From Cololabis saira (taxonomy: Eukaryota > Chordata > Actinopteri > Beloniformes > Belonidae): a stretch of DNA of 64,000 bases. Shown in pieces: positions 38,635 through 49,262 of this stretch; position 1 is the first letter of the stretch; each line of letters begins with the position of its first letter. Made by a program: the position numbers and the translations under genes. Location of the stretch: NCBI RefSeq assembly GCF_033807715.1, contig NC_084599.1, positions 372,001 to 436,000 of the forward strand. Reading direction: 5' to 3'. Below the pieces are notes generated by a model. It saw nothing but the letters and a program-made list of their open reading frames with translations, did not search any database and was not told where the DNA came from.

Positions 38635-38963
38635 ACATTACTTTTCTCAGTCAAAAGCGTTACCGTGGCGACGATAGAGGCCAAAAAGTGCGCCCCCCCT
38701 TCATCTGATTGGTCCATATTTGATAGTTCCTACTTTCTGCCATAACTTTTGAATGGTTTGACACAGAGTCGTGGGTGGTGTCATCGGACTCGGTTTTGAG
38801 GACTTGACCTTCAATGGCCTGAATTAGTTATGATGATAAGTTGAGTTTTATGTGAATTGCAAAGGCACTTTTTATAGTATTATTGACCTAGGGATGTGGG
38901 GGGAACCCGGGGGGGTGGGGGCGGTGGCCATGAGTGCAAGGGCCTGTTCGCTGCTTGCAGCTT
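38634..38963 (-). mobile_element. High-copy unclassified repeat, copy D (partial)
   Basis: Same family as copies A-C in reverse direction, ending GTTCGCTGCTTGCAGCTT at 38963. It is closest to copy C in the shared ACCAATCAGATGAAGGGGGG segment. It joins gag at 38634, at the GTAATG word. Confidence 0.75.
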
Positions 38964-39664
38964 TAATTTCTGTTGTAACCTGCCTCTAAAACATTTCTTA
39001 AATGTATGACATACAAATGAATGGTGGGTGTATCCATTTTCAAGTAACATGGTTGCGTCAAGTGACACAGAAAACACAAAAACAGCACACACTGACAGAA
39101 GCAATGTAATACAGTTAATTAATTGTGATAACAGTTATCAATCCACACTTGAAAACGCTAGGGCATCTTGTCAATCACTAGCAAATTATTACCCACTGTT
39201 TTCCTTCAGTATAAAAAATATTTAAGAAAACACGGCTATAATTCTATTCCAGCACTCAAGACCAGATAGAAATCATTCGTCACAGTGGCACTTCCTGATT
39301 TCTCTGTGCCCATCATGATGGCATGTTTTGATATGTTCGTCCCTGTTTCTACTTCCTACCAGGCACTCACTTTCTGATTTAGCCCCGTCAATTCTATTTC
39401 TTCAACATGACACAATTCTGAATACTAATATTTATACCTCTTACTGAGGTGTCAGTTGGAAAGAAAAAAAAAAACTATCCGCCTGTCTAAAGCCCTCGTT
39501 GCATTGAACATGAATTTAACGGAGAGAGGAATTACTTCCCATGTCACAAACATCACAGTAGCCCCTTTATGCTGCTATACTCACGTATAGCACACAAAAA
39601 GATCAAAGCAATATGAGTAATCAAATTATGTTAGTGGTAAAAGTGAAGGGGGGTGTCACCATAC
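38964..39664. other. Intron-like sequence
   Basis: Unassigned, moderately AT-rich sequence without transposon ends. It would be intron 3' of the exon at 39665-39748. The donor GTATGG lies on the minus strand at 39664-39659. Confidence 0.4.
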
Positions 39665-39748
39665 CTCCTCTCCTTTAGTCTGCTCAAAGGCAAATTCCAA
39701 GGCAGGCACAGCCAGCTGATTGGCAAAGGCAGTCATGTCTCCAGGCAA
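39665..39748 (-). CDS. naaladl2: Probable host exon, NAALADL2-like
   Basis: An 84-bp (28-codon) minus-strand exon. Upstream is a CTAAT branch-point-like site and TCACTTCTTTGCAG; downstream is GAG followed by GTATGG. It encodes LPGDMTAFANQLAVPALE and then FAFEQTKGEE. From memory this aligns with NAALADL2-type sequence after the peptidase-like domain (L-x-GD---F-x-N-x-L-x-VP---xFA-x-E). NAALADL2 is a transferrin-receptor/M28-peptidase relative anchored in the membrane and thought to lack peptidase activity. Its gene is very long, fitting the surrounding repeat-rich intron. No other exon was found in the window. Another member of the glutamate carboxypeptidase II family is possible, and the gene symbol is an inference. 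Confidence 0.55.
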
Positions 39749-39751
39749 CTG

Positions 39752-40800
39752 CAAAGAAGTGACATTAGGTCCAGGCCAGTTTCCTCCATGAATGCAACTC
39801 AGTAACTGACTCTAACAAGGATCAGAAAAGGTGAGGAGAATGAGAAAAATAGTGGATTGAGAACATCAGTCCTATGACTAACCAGTTTCACATTAATGCT
39901 GTCCACAAAAAAACATTTCTTAAAAATGCAGCCTGTTCTAATGGGTTGCACATGTCTGCTATATGAATGTCACCAATGAAATCTTGTTGTAACTTTAAAA
40001 TGACAATAAAATCTCTTAATCGTAATGTTGCACGCCTTCGATATGTCTCTGATGGAAAATGCAAATTTCTTTGCTGTGCAGCAGCTGCATATGAGGCACA
40101 AAGAACCGTAAAAACAAAGGTTGGCTCTGTGACATGAAGTGTTCAGAAGCACAGTGGTTGTCGCAATAAGAGGGCACTACTGCTAGACGTTTACATAAAT
40201 TGTTAAAATTTAAAGAGGCTTCTTAGGTGACATTCCAATAAATGATGACACTCTGAATCTAAGTCCGTCATATACTGATGACTAGTCAGATCTCTATGTC
40301 CGTTTTGAACTCATGGGCTATGCCTTTACGGTAGATTTGATGCACAGCAGCATATGCCAGATATCCTTTGGCAGTAACCACGCAAACACTTAGCAATTAA
40401 CACAGACCTGTAGAGGAGGTCAGAAGTGATAAGGTGGTGTAATGACTCGAGTCCTAGCATGAAGGACTCACATTCAAGCCTTTAGACTTTTACCTGCTTA
40501 TACCTTTCCTCTATTCATTCCTTCTTAAATGTTAAAATGTGTGCTACCGACAGGGGGCACTGGACTCGCGGTCTCCATGTGGCAACAAGATCCACAGGTC
40601 TCATACACACACAGGAGGGATGCAGTTCCTTCGTACTTCACTGGCTCTTGCTTCTCTCCTTAATGTCGTCAACATGTCCGTCTTTCTCTCAGCAGGCCAC
40701 AAAAGTTCATAATACCCAGTCACTGTCCATTTCCTATATATTACGAACTTCAGTTCTCTGCAACCTCTCCAACACGGCTGAGCTAACTCATGTCTCCAGT
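39752..40800. other. Intron-like sequence
   Basis: Unassigned sequence between the probable exon and the PIN-like pseudogene. There are short random frames only. No repeat terminus or second exon was recognised. Confidence 0.4.
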
Positions 40801-40804
40801 ACCC

Positions 40805-43497
40805 TCATTTCAGGGTTAACAGACTCAGAGTTTTCACTAAACCTGCTTTGTGAAACGGACCCCTGGTCACTGTTAAGTTTCCTTTCTCAAGGTGCCATCC
40901 CTTACCAGCAGGTGAAGGAGCACACATCTGGGCTTTGAGGGAAGACTTCATAATTGCTGCCTGGTAATTTGCCCTTTGGCTGTGTTGATAGAGAGCATCT
41001 GTTGTGGGTGGGATGCTCATTTCTGGCAAGGCTGAAGATGCCATACAAAATGCTCTGTATCGTGCCTCATCCACATTTGCTGTTGCTGACTGGTCATACA
41101 GGTGGCACACATAATTGCAAAAACTGCAAAAGTAGACTGGTCCATGTTGAAGCTCCTCCCCAGATTTGCAAAGGCCGTCAGGTACTCATCTTTTTCAGAG
41201 GCAATAGTAAATGTCTTTCTTTTACCCTTACGGTAAAAGGCACAAGTAGAATCACATCCAGAGAAAGTATGAATTCCAATAAGTGCTGAGCACACTCTGT
41301 TGCCAAGAGCTGATGACACTTTAGCTACATCAATGATCCTCGTTTTGTTGCCAACTCCTGTGAAGAAGTACAACCTACATGGTAAATATGTATGCAGACT
41401 TACAACAATGACTGCAACATCAGTATCAGGGCTCTTGATGACAACCGTTTGATATGTCTGTGCAGCATGTTGTGCATGTAAGAACACCCTGGTATCACCC
41501 TGGTATCACATTCTTCACGGTTGAGAGGTGAAGCTGCCAGTCTGATTCCCGTGTTGCCCTCACAAACAGAAGGAGTATCTGCACCATGTTGATGTAAGAA
41601 CTCCAGAAGGCAAATGTTGGGTTTTCCGCACTTTTCTTCTGCACAAAGTCTGCGTACTTTGTACACATTCTGTCAAACCTCTCATGTTTACACAAAGCAT
41701 CTGTGATTGTTTCTGGAAATGCACATTTGACCTCAATGATGACATCCAAACACTCATCCCTCTCGTGTGGTGGCAAGGAGTCCAGGAAAGTGAGGAATCT
41801 AATGCGCTGCAGACTCTCATACAGAAGTTTGTGTGCCCTCATGCTGCGGTTGTAGTGATGTCCACTGATCACACCGTTGATTGATCCTGGGGCAACCACT
41901 TCGGACTCGATGAGTATGTCCTGCAGTCCTGCATCTCCAAATCTTTTTCCAAGAATACTGAGGTAAGACATGCAAGTGTGAAATTCACCTAGTCTAATCA
42001 CTAAACGCTGTGTGTAGTTGTTTTTGCAGCTGATTTCTTTTAGCAAGATGGTACTGTTCTACAGAGATGCTAGGGGGGGCTTTGAATGAGGTAACTCCCT
42101 TCTGCAGTGGTTGTCTGACAGCTACTGCCACTGGCTCAGAGACAGACCTTTGCAATATAATCCCATTTGTGTGGTGGGTTGTTCCACGACCTGATAATGT
42201 CTCCTCCCCAAAGTCAATGTTGTCCCATACCAGTGTTGTGGGAGCCTTCTTGGAGAACCTGCTTGGTAGTTTGTCTCTGCCCTCAACTAGTTGAAGCTGG
42301 GCAAGGATTGTATCCAAACTCACAACTGTGTCCCATGATGCACAATGTCCAAGTCTATTTAAAAGGGACGCAATTTTGGGATGAACCAGTTCACCGGAAC
42401 AAGCTCACTGATGTTGCGCTTGGCGGGGGCGTGGAATACAAGCTGGGGGAAGTCACACTTTAACCTCCTCTTCAACCGATCCTGCCTGCAACATAAAAAT
42501 ACATTGAAAGATTATCAGAGGGGGATAGAAATTATACTGACATTCAGCGGTGCCAGACATTGCCGGTTGTGTAGGAGACTAAATTATTGCATGGTATTAC
42601 AAGTATAGTAGTCTGAAGCATCGAGACCTTCATGTTCTTTCACCAGATTGGAGAAGATTATCTCTAGCTTGCTCATTTTCAGTACCTATAGATAGATACA
42701 GACAGACACATTCACAAACAAATAGAGATAGCGATAACAATTCATTTGACATTTACACAAACAATACACAGTAAAATGCTTCAAGTGTACACAAAACACA
42801 ACACAACAAAAAATATTATGAATAGTGTGTGTGCATGAGAATATATACAGGACTATGTCAGAAAATTAGAATATTGTGATAAAGTTATTTATTTTCTGTA
42901 ATGCAATTTAAAAAAAAAAACAAAAATGTCATACATTCTGGATCAGTTACAAATCAACTGAAATATTGCAAGCCTTTTATTATTTTAATATTGCTGTTTA
43001 TGGCTTACAGTTTAAGATTAAGATTCCCAGAATATTCTAATTATTTAGGATATTTGAGTTTTCTTCTTTCTGTGGTGTGAGAATGGGTCAAATTGCGTGA
43101 CTGTCACACTCAAAGCGTGAGACTTGGCAGCCCTGATTATGCACAAAGGAGGAAGCACAGGCCCAGCTGAAGACGATGGAAGAGCACTCCTGGATCTAAG
43201 CTTTTTCCTGGGAGATTCTTCCATTGTTGTGAAGGTAGATTCCCCTCCCCCATCTTTTTCAACCGGCATAGCACGTGCAGCCCGTTTCTCAGCTAACTGC
43301 AAAGTCCTTTTGTGTATGAAACTCCGGTAGCAAGTGGGGTGGTATCCAGCATCGCCAGGAATCTTCTCAAAGTCGACATCTATGCAGTGTTTGTAATTTT
43401 TAGAAATCACATTACCCACACCAGTTCCATGCAAAGGTAGCCAGGCTGCAAGTGTCCTTGTGTAGGTAATCCATCTGACACGGGTGAAATCTGCCAC
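40805..43497 (-). pseudogene. Multi-copy gene remnant with PIN/FEN-nuclease-like motifs
   Basis: A minus-strand coding series. An N-terminal exon (43497-43045) has GDAGYHPTCYRSFIHKRT, a zinc-binding-like YHxxCY motif. After an intron holding a mariner MITE, the next exon starts behind TTTTTATGTTGCAG (about 42487) with RLKRRLKCDFPQLVFHAP. SKKAPTTLVWDNIDFGEETL, then YNRSMRAHKLLYESLQRIRF, follow in other frames. 41487-41017 has VVIKSPDTDVAVIVVSL and ALIGIHTFSGCDSTCAFY; 41110-40805 ends the protein (RANYQAAIMKS, APSPAGKGW). SPDTD and GCD spaced this way resemble the acidic residues of PIN/FEN nucleases. Several frameshifts, including an 11-bp duplication, disable it. I recall many similar predicted proteins in fish and cnidarians; the function is unknown. 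Confidence 0.6.
42848..43055. mobile_element. Tc1/mariner-type MITE, copy 2
   Basis: Same family as 6067-6257. It starts CAGGACTATGTCAGAAAATT after a TA, shares AATATTGTGATAAAG, CATACATTCTGGATCAG and ATTGCAAGCCTTTTATTATT, and ends near CAGAATATTCTAATTATTT. Its right end is degraded. It lies in the intron of the PIN-like pseudogene and touches the end of the N-terminal exon frame. Confidence 0.75.
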
Positions 43498-43521
43498 AGC
43501 TTCGCCTTTCGCATTTCACAT

Positions 43522-43708
43522 TTTGCCACGCCCATTAATCCAAACCATTAAATATCAAATTTTTCGCCAAGCCTGGCTTGCATGCAAAATTTGGTGACTT
43601 TTGGGGCGACGTTTAGGGGGGCAAAAATGCTTTCCTTTCGTCAGAATAAATAAAATAAAAATTCCTACAGATACAATAGGGCCTTCGCATTGTAAGTGCT
43701 TGGGCCCT
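43522..43708 (+). mobile_element. High-copy unclassified repeat, copy E (right end)
   Basis: A 3' fragment of the copy A family: TTGCCACGCCCATTAATCCA through AGTGCTTGGGCCCT, followed by AATTA. The left part is missing. Confidence 0.75.
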
Positions 43709-43984
43709 AATTAGACAAATACTCATCTTGAACCATATTCCTCTTCAGTTCATCTTTTAAAGCACATGCTTCTTTACAGAAATTATCATCAACATTTGAG
43801 GGAATCTGATTTCCAGAAAGTAAATCAGCAAAATCTTGCTCCCATTTTTTAAGCACAAGTTCTTTCCTTGTTTCAACAAAGTTATCACTTATTATAACCT
43901 CCATAGGTATTGTCTGTAATCTCTTAATCTATAATAGTTAGTCTCAAACATAGCTTTGTGGTAGATATGCTGCTATAGACCTAT
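43709..43984 (-). mobile_element. LINE ORF2 linker fragment (tentative)
   Basis: A 65-codon minus frame (43904-43707) with RKELVLKKWEQDFADLLSG, a pattern typical of the endonuclease-RT linker of L1/Tx1-like LINEs. It is short, without catalytic motifs, and truncated at both ends. Confidence 0.4.
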
Positions 43985-44540
43985 GCTGCAGGGGGGACCG
44001 ACATGATCCACTGGGCGGTGCCTCTCACCCTTCTTCTCTTCTCCTCTTCCCTTCCTCTTTTCTCCTTTTCCATTTTCATTTATTATAAGTATCTCATAGC
44101 CATCATTTTTGTCCATCGTTCCTGTAGTTTCTTGTGCTGGCCCCCTTTTTTCCCTTTTGTGCATGTTTGCAGGCCGGAGCTTCAGGAGCTGCGTGCTGGC
44201 CTGCGCCCCACCCCCCCCTCTGGTCATCCCGCTGCTGCTTCCACATGCCTGCGTGGATGTCTGCTGTGTGCTGGTGATGTCCCCGACCCCCCAGTCTGGC
44301 CTTCGGCAGGAGGGTCCCCCCTTATGATCTAGGTCCTGCTCAATGTTTGTTCCCTCTTAAAGGGGAGTTTTACCTTGCCACTGTTTGGCTTAAGGCTTTT
44401 CTCCCACTAGGGGAGTTTTTACCTGCCATTGTTTATGTCATAATTGCTTGGGGGTTTATGTTCTGGGTCTCTGGAAAGCGTCTGGAGACAACTTTGTTGT
44501 ATTAGACGCTATACAAATAAAATTGAAATTGAAATTTCAT
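43985..44540 (+). mobile_element. LINE 3'-UTR family, copy 2
   Basis: Longer copy of the family at 29030-29642. It has a pyrimidine-rich 5' segment (44029-44080), GGCCGGAGCTTCAGGAGCTG, the paired GGGGAGTTTT blocks, AGCGTCTGGAGACAACTTTG and ATACAAATAAAATTGAAATT. There is no ORF. Confidence 0.7.
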
Positions 44541-44910
44541 CAGTGTCTTCAAGGCAGGTGCTACTGATAGAACTGACAGTTCCCTGGGAGGACTGCATAG
44601 AGGAGGCGAACGAGCGGAAGTGGTCTAAGTAACAGGAGCTGGTCGAGCAATGCCAAAGAAAAGTCTGGAAGGCACGCTGTGAGCCCATTGAAGTAGGCTG
44701 TAGAGGGTTTGCTGGCCGCTCACTGTGCAAGGTGTTCACGCTACTTGGCAATATGGGGGCTGCAAAAAGGAAAGCCATCAAGTACACCATGGAGGCAGCA
44801 GAGAGAGCCTCGAGATGGCTTTGGATCAGGAGGAGCGATCTGTGGGCCAATTCTACTGGGCTTGATCAACCCCGGCTGGGTCACCTGAAGGAGGGGGTAT
44901 GATTGTTGAA
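44541..44910 (+). mobile_element. RLE-class LINE, endonuclease C-terminus
   Basis: The 3' end of a second RLE-class LINE. It encodes VLLIELTVPWEDCIEEANER, then WKARCEPIEVGCRGFAGRSL (one stop and small shifts between) and RASRWLWIRRSDLW. Unlike the copy at 13196-17050, the acidic residue before LTVPWE is kept. It begins mid-domain, as expected for 5' truncation. Confidence 0.75.
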
Positions 44911-45896
44911 AGCCCCGAAACCCGTGCGTACGCCACTTTCTACGCTTACGGTCGGATACAAAGAATGACTTGAACGTAAAATGTTGCGGTCCTTCACCCA
45001 CACAGAGGTTTTGTCCGTTGGGGACACTCACTGGTGATGCAGTGAAGTGCAGAATATGAGGAAACGTGACGTCAACAATAAGTTCACGACCACATGAAGG
45101 ACACGACAGTCCCCAATCACCAAATAAGTGACACACGGGTGGAACTGCACCAATTTCATAATTAACCACATGGTCTGAACATATAACGGTCGGCGCAGGA
45201 CAACGTAACCTGTGCAAATCACAATGGCAGTACTGCTCGTGGTAGACGACTGCAATAATGGCAGGATCAGGAGGGAGCGCGTCTTCAGGGACCACACTGA
45301 TCTACTGGCCCACGATGATGACTGGCTGTTCAGCCATTTCAGACTTCCAAGAGCAATCCTCTTGGAACTCTGAGTTGGGTCAGAGTTTGGAGAGGGGCCC
45401 AAGGAGGAGCCAAGCACTACCTGTCCCCCTGCAAGTGCTCACTACACTTGGTTTCCTGGCTACCGGGTCCTACCAGCGCGAGTTGGCAGACCGGTCAGGA
45501 ATAAGCCAGTCTGCACTGAGCCGTGTAATGCCAGCTGTATGGGACGGGATCATCGGCATGTTCGCCAGGTACATCAGATTCCCATATGGTGCAGCTGACC
45601 TTGCAAATATTAAAACGCAATTTGCAGCGATTGCCGTTTTCCCTAATGTAATCGGTGTGATCGACTGCACACACATTGCAATAAAGGCGCCATCAGTGGA
45701 TGAATTTGCGTACGTCAATCGCAAAAACTTTCATTCCATCAACGTGCAGATCATATGTGACGCACAGATGCGCTTCACAAATGTTGTAGCAAGGTGGCCT
45801 GGCTCGACCCACGACTCCTACATCCTCACCAACAGCCTGGTGGGGATGCGGCTCCAAGCTGGCAGGGTGCAGGATGGATGGCTCCTTGGTAAGTGA
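44911..45896 (+). mobile_element. PIF/Harbinger transposase, first exon (HARBI1-like)
   Basis: A plus-strand frame open at 45258-45896 encodes a DDE_4-type transposase: LTTLGFLATGSYQRELADRS, GISQSALSRVM, FPNVIGVIDCTHIAI (first Asp), NRKNFHSINVQIICD and WPGSTHDSYIL (second Asp), ending DGWLLG. At 45891 GTAAGT follows TTG, a consensus splice donor; related genes have an intron at this glycine. The third acidic residue would be in a second exon not found here. A frameshift lies near 45350 in the N-terminal part. The upstream 44911-45257 is probably 5' non-coding sequence. Harbinger elements also need a Myb-like partner, which was not recognised. Confidence 0.8.
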
Positions 45897-46169
45897 AATT
45901 TTAACTATGAAATGAAGAAAAACCGCTCCATTATGTCATTTATTTTCTAATCTGTTGGAATGCTACTTACAAAAAAAAACCCCGAAATGGATAAAGATAA
46001 AAGATCAAAAACCTAAACCTAAATGGTACTTTGGTACCATACCTTCTTCATTTTACATAAACAACATATGCTGTGGAAAATGTCTAATTATCAAAGCAAA
46101 CCTATTCCAAAAAGCCAGTTCAGAATATAATCTGCTTGAGAACTGATGAAGTTTGCAGTGAATCATCAT

Positions 46170-46921
46170 CAGAGCTGGGTAGAGGAGCCAAAAATTGTAC
46201 TCAAGTAAAAGTACTGTTACTTCAGAATAATATGACTCAAGTAGAAGTAAAAAGTATCATCCAAATAATTACTTGAGTAAAAGTAAAAAAGTACTTGGTG
46301 AAAAAACTACTCAAGTACTGAGTAACTGTTGAGTAACGTCTGATTAATTTTTTTAACATAACCATTCAAACAGACAAAAGTACAAAATAATCATCATCAG
46401 GTAAATTAAATCAATAAAATAATGAAATAAATTAAAATGAATAAAAAATAAAAAATAGCTAAAATTAAAATAATCTTAAAGTAAATTCAAGTACTTTAAT
46501 AAATAATAGAATAATAACAGAATAAAAAAATAAATTAAGCACAAGTAGCACAAAATTTCAAGCCTTTGTACTTTTCTTTTTTAACCAGGCAGAACTAGAA
46601 CAAACATGAACTCATATAAACTATGTGTGTGTTTGAGTCTGTGTAAATGTGACAAAACATGCAAAAACAAACATTTTTCCCAAAGAATCACCAGTGATGT
46701 CATGAAATTGACGCGTACGCGGATAAAAGGGATAAAAGAAAAGTAACAGCTCAACGTAGCCTAATGTAGCGGAGTAAGAGGAACAGTTTCTTCTTCACAA
46801 ATCTACTCAAGTAAAAGTAAAACGTATAGTGATTCAAAACTACTCCTAAAAGTACAACATTTCCCAAAACGTACTCAAGTAAATGTAACGGAGTAAATGT
46901 AACTCGTTACTACTACCTCTG
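46170..46921. mobile_element. hAT-type MITE with perfect 8-bp duplication
   Basis: Starts CAGAGCTGGGTAGAGGAGCC and ends GTTACTACTACCTCTG. ATCATCAT lies at 46162-46169 and again at 46922-46929, a perfect 8-bp target duplication as hAT transposases make. The interior is repeated ACTCAAGTA / AAAAGTA words and AT-rich sequence, with no ORF. Confidence 0.92.
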
Positions 46922-46929
46922 ATCATCAT

Positions 46930-47834
46930 AGCAGGTCAAGAGAGAAACACTTCACTGTAAGTCATGTTTTAAGACCTGCCTCATCGTGCTTTGTTGTACG
47001 GCCCTGTGGCTGAATCCTTTAATCATTAAACAGCATCACATCACCGTCTTAAGACCAGTTACTGATACTGTGATTTCATCAATGCTCCGCAACTCAAGTA
47101 TGGTTGTGTTAGGCTAATACCTGGCAAACAACTAAATAAAAAGCACACTTTCTGATTAAAAACACCAAAAAAAGGAGAAGACTGAAGAAAGATTTAAGGA
47201 CATGTTTGAATCGTGTGTTCAATATAAAATCGTCTTTCTGGTGTTAGTACAGCGAAGGCTGCATTGTGCCTAATTGCTCGATTGGAGCATTTGCTGCCAT
47301 TTGCAGCACAAATATAAGCTTGTCAGAAGGGCTGAATGTTTTTAGTTGTTGTTCCTAATTGAGGGAGCAACACAGCTGCTGTACCGGAAACTGTTAAAAC
47401 TACAGTGGGTAGAGGAAGCAAACAGACTGCAACAGCCAAACAACTGCTGTCTTATCTCAACTGTTCACATCCTCTGAGCCCGCCTGACGCCACAATGTTC
47501 TTCTGTCACATCGCATTTAATTAGAGTTTTCTTTTATCAAGGTCTGTCAAGGGGAGAGAGCTCTGGTGCCCAATCACTGCTGCCACTGTCACTGACAACC
47601 TTTTTCATTTGACATTTATAAAAGCTGATGTCTGAACAGCTGCTGTGACTCATTTCCACTCAAACTGAATGGAGGAAAGTAAATGACACCTGTAAACCTG
47701 ATTCACAGTAAAACGTATTAATCTAATGGTTTTTTTCATGAATATTTATACTCAAGTAAAGGTTTTGTTTGTGATGAGCATAACTACATTCATGGCAAGT
47801 TTGCATGGTCGGTTGTTTCGTTTGTCTTTTTCTG
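46930..47834. other. Unassigned stretch
   Basis: No gene, transposon end or splice-flanked exon is recognised. Composition is ordinary. Confidence 0.4.
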
Positions 47835-48143
47835 ACCTGATGGATTGATGCATATGTGAGTTTCTGGATGGGCCAGGCTGGGTCTTTCTGTGGAGTTAAC
47901 ATGTTCTCCCCGTGGTTGCGTGGGTTCCCTGCAGGTATTCCAGCTTGCTCCCACAGTCCAAAAACATGCATACTAGGTTAATTGATGATTCTAAATTGCC
48001 CGTAGGTGTGAGTGTGAAGGGTTGTTTGTCTGTATATGTGGCCCTGCGATGGACTGGCCTCCTCTCCAGGGTGAACCCCTGCCTCTCGCCTGTGATGAGC
48101 TGGGGACCCTGCACAGGATAAAGTGGGTATAAAAAAATGGATG

Positions 48144-48146
<3 letters not shown>
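47835..48146 (+). mobile_element. Fish interspersed repeat, LINE-type 3' region
   Basis: Contains widely repeated fish sequence: ACATGTTCTCCCCGTGGTTG, CCCACAGTCCAAAAACATGC, GTGGCCCTGCGATGGACTGG and GTGATGAGCTGGGGACCCTG, ending in AAAATGGATG. This pattern is a common non-coding 3' region with a GGATG-type tail. I cannot tell a LINE UTR from a SINE here. Confidence 0.6.
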
Positions 48147-48237
<91 letters not shown>

Positions 48238-48238
48238 T
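48147..48238. repeat. (TA)n microsatellite
   Basis: About 90 bp of TA repeats with one GT interruption near 48219, following the ATGGATGTATG tail. Confidence 0.95.
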
Positions 48239-48483
48239 CATCTCATTAGAAAAGAGTTAGACGATTTGTTCAGCTCTTTGCATGACTCAGCACTGAGTAA
48301 GCTGCATGCACTTATAAGATGATGGTGTATTTTAAGACATAGCTTTCTTGTATAAAGCGACTGTTGTGTTGGGTGGTTAAAAAATCTAGCACTGGCATCA
48401 TCTGTGTCCAACTGGACTCACTCACCTGACCAGGACTTATCCAGCTGTACCCTCCTATGTGATTTCTTGCTTGTGTTGTTCTC

Positions 48484-49262
48484 TCAGTAGTAGCAGCAGC
48501 AGCAGCAGCAGTAGCAGTAGTAGGAGTAGTAGCAGTAGCAGTAGCAGCAGTAGTAGGAGCAGTAGTAGCAGCAGCAGTAGCAGTAGAAGCAGCAGCAGCA
48601 GTAGCAGTAGCAGTAGCAGTAGTAGGAGTAGTAGCAGTAGCAGTAGCAGCAGTAGCAGTAGTAGTAGGAGCAGTAGTAGCAGCAGCAGTAGCAGTAGCAG
48701 CAGCAGTAGCAGTAGTAGGAGTAGTAGCAGTAGCAGTAGCAGCAGTAGCAGTAGCAGCAGTAGTAGGAGCAGTAGTAGCAGCAGCAGTAGCAGTAGAAGC
48801 AGCAGCAGCAGTAGCAGTAGCAGTAGTAGGAGTAGTAGCAGTAGCAGTAGCAGCAGTAGCAGTAGTAGTAGGAGCAGTAGTAGCAGCAGCAGTAGCAGTA
48901 GCAGCAGCAGTAGCAGTAGCAGTAGTAGGAGTAGTAGCAGTAGCAGCAGTAGCAGTAGCAGCAGTAGTAGGAGCAGTAGCAGCAGCAGTAGCAGTAGCAG
49001 CAGTAGTAGGAGCAGTAGCAGTAGCAGCAGTAGCAGTAGCAGCAGTAGTAGGAGTAGTAGTAGTAGCAGTAGCAGTAGCAGTAGCAGCAGTAGTAGGAGC
49101 AGTAGCAGTAGCAGCAGTAGCAGTAGCAGTAGCAGCAGTAGCAGTAGTAGGAGTAGTAGCAGTAGCAGCAGTAGTAGTAGGAGCAGTAGCAGCAGTAGCA
49201 GTAGCAGCAGTAGCAGCAGTAGTAGGAGTAGTAGTAGTAGTAGTAGTAGCAGTAGCAGTACT
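48484..49262. repeat. Compound (AGC/AGT/AGG)n trinucleotide array
   Basis: About 780 bp of in-phase triplets AGC, AGT and rarer AGG or GAA. Plus reads long serine runs with Arg; minus reads Ala/Thr runs. AGTAGGAG marks recur at irregular 40-70 bp steps, suggesting block duplications. The open frames here are by-products of the triplet phase. Confidence 0.95.

Noticed and set aside
44741..45295. 184-codon minus frame as the Harbinger Myb-like partner
   Set aside because: It has CxxC-like pairs but no Trp-spaced Myb/SANT pattern and overlaps antisense LINE sequence at one end.
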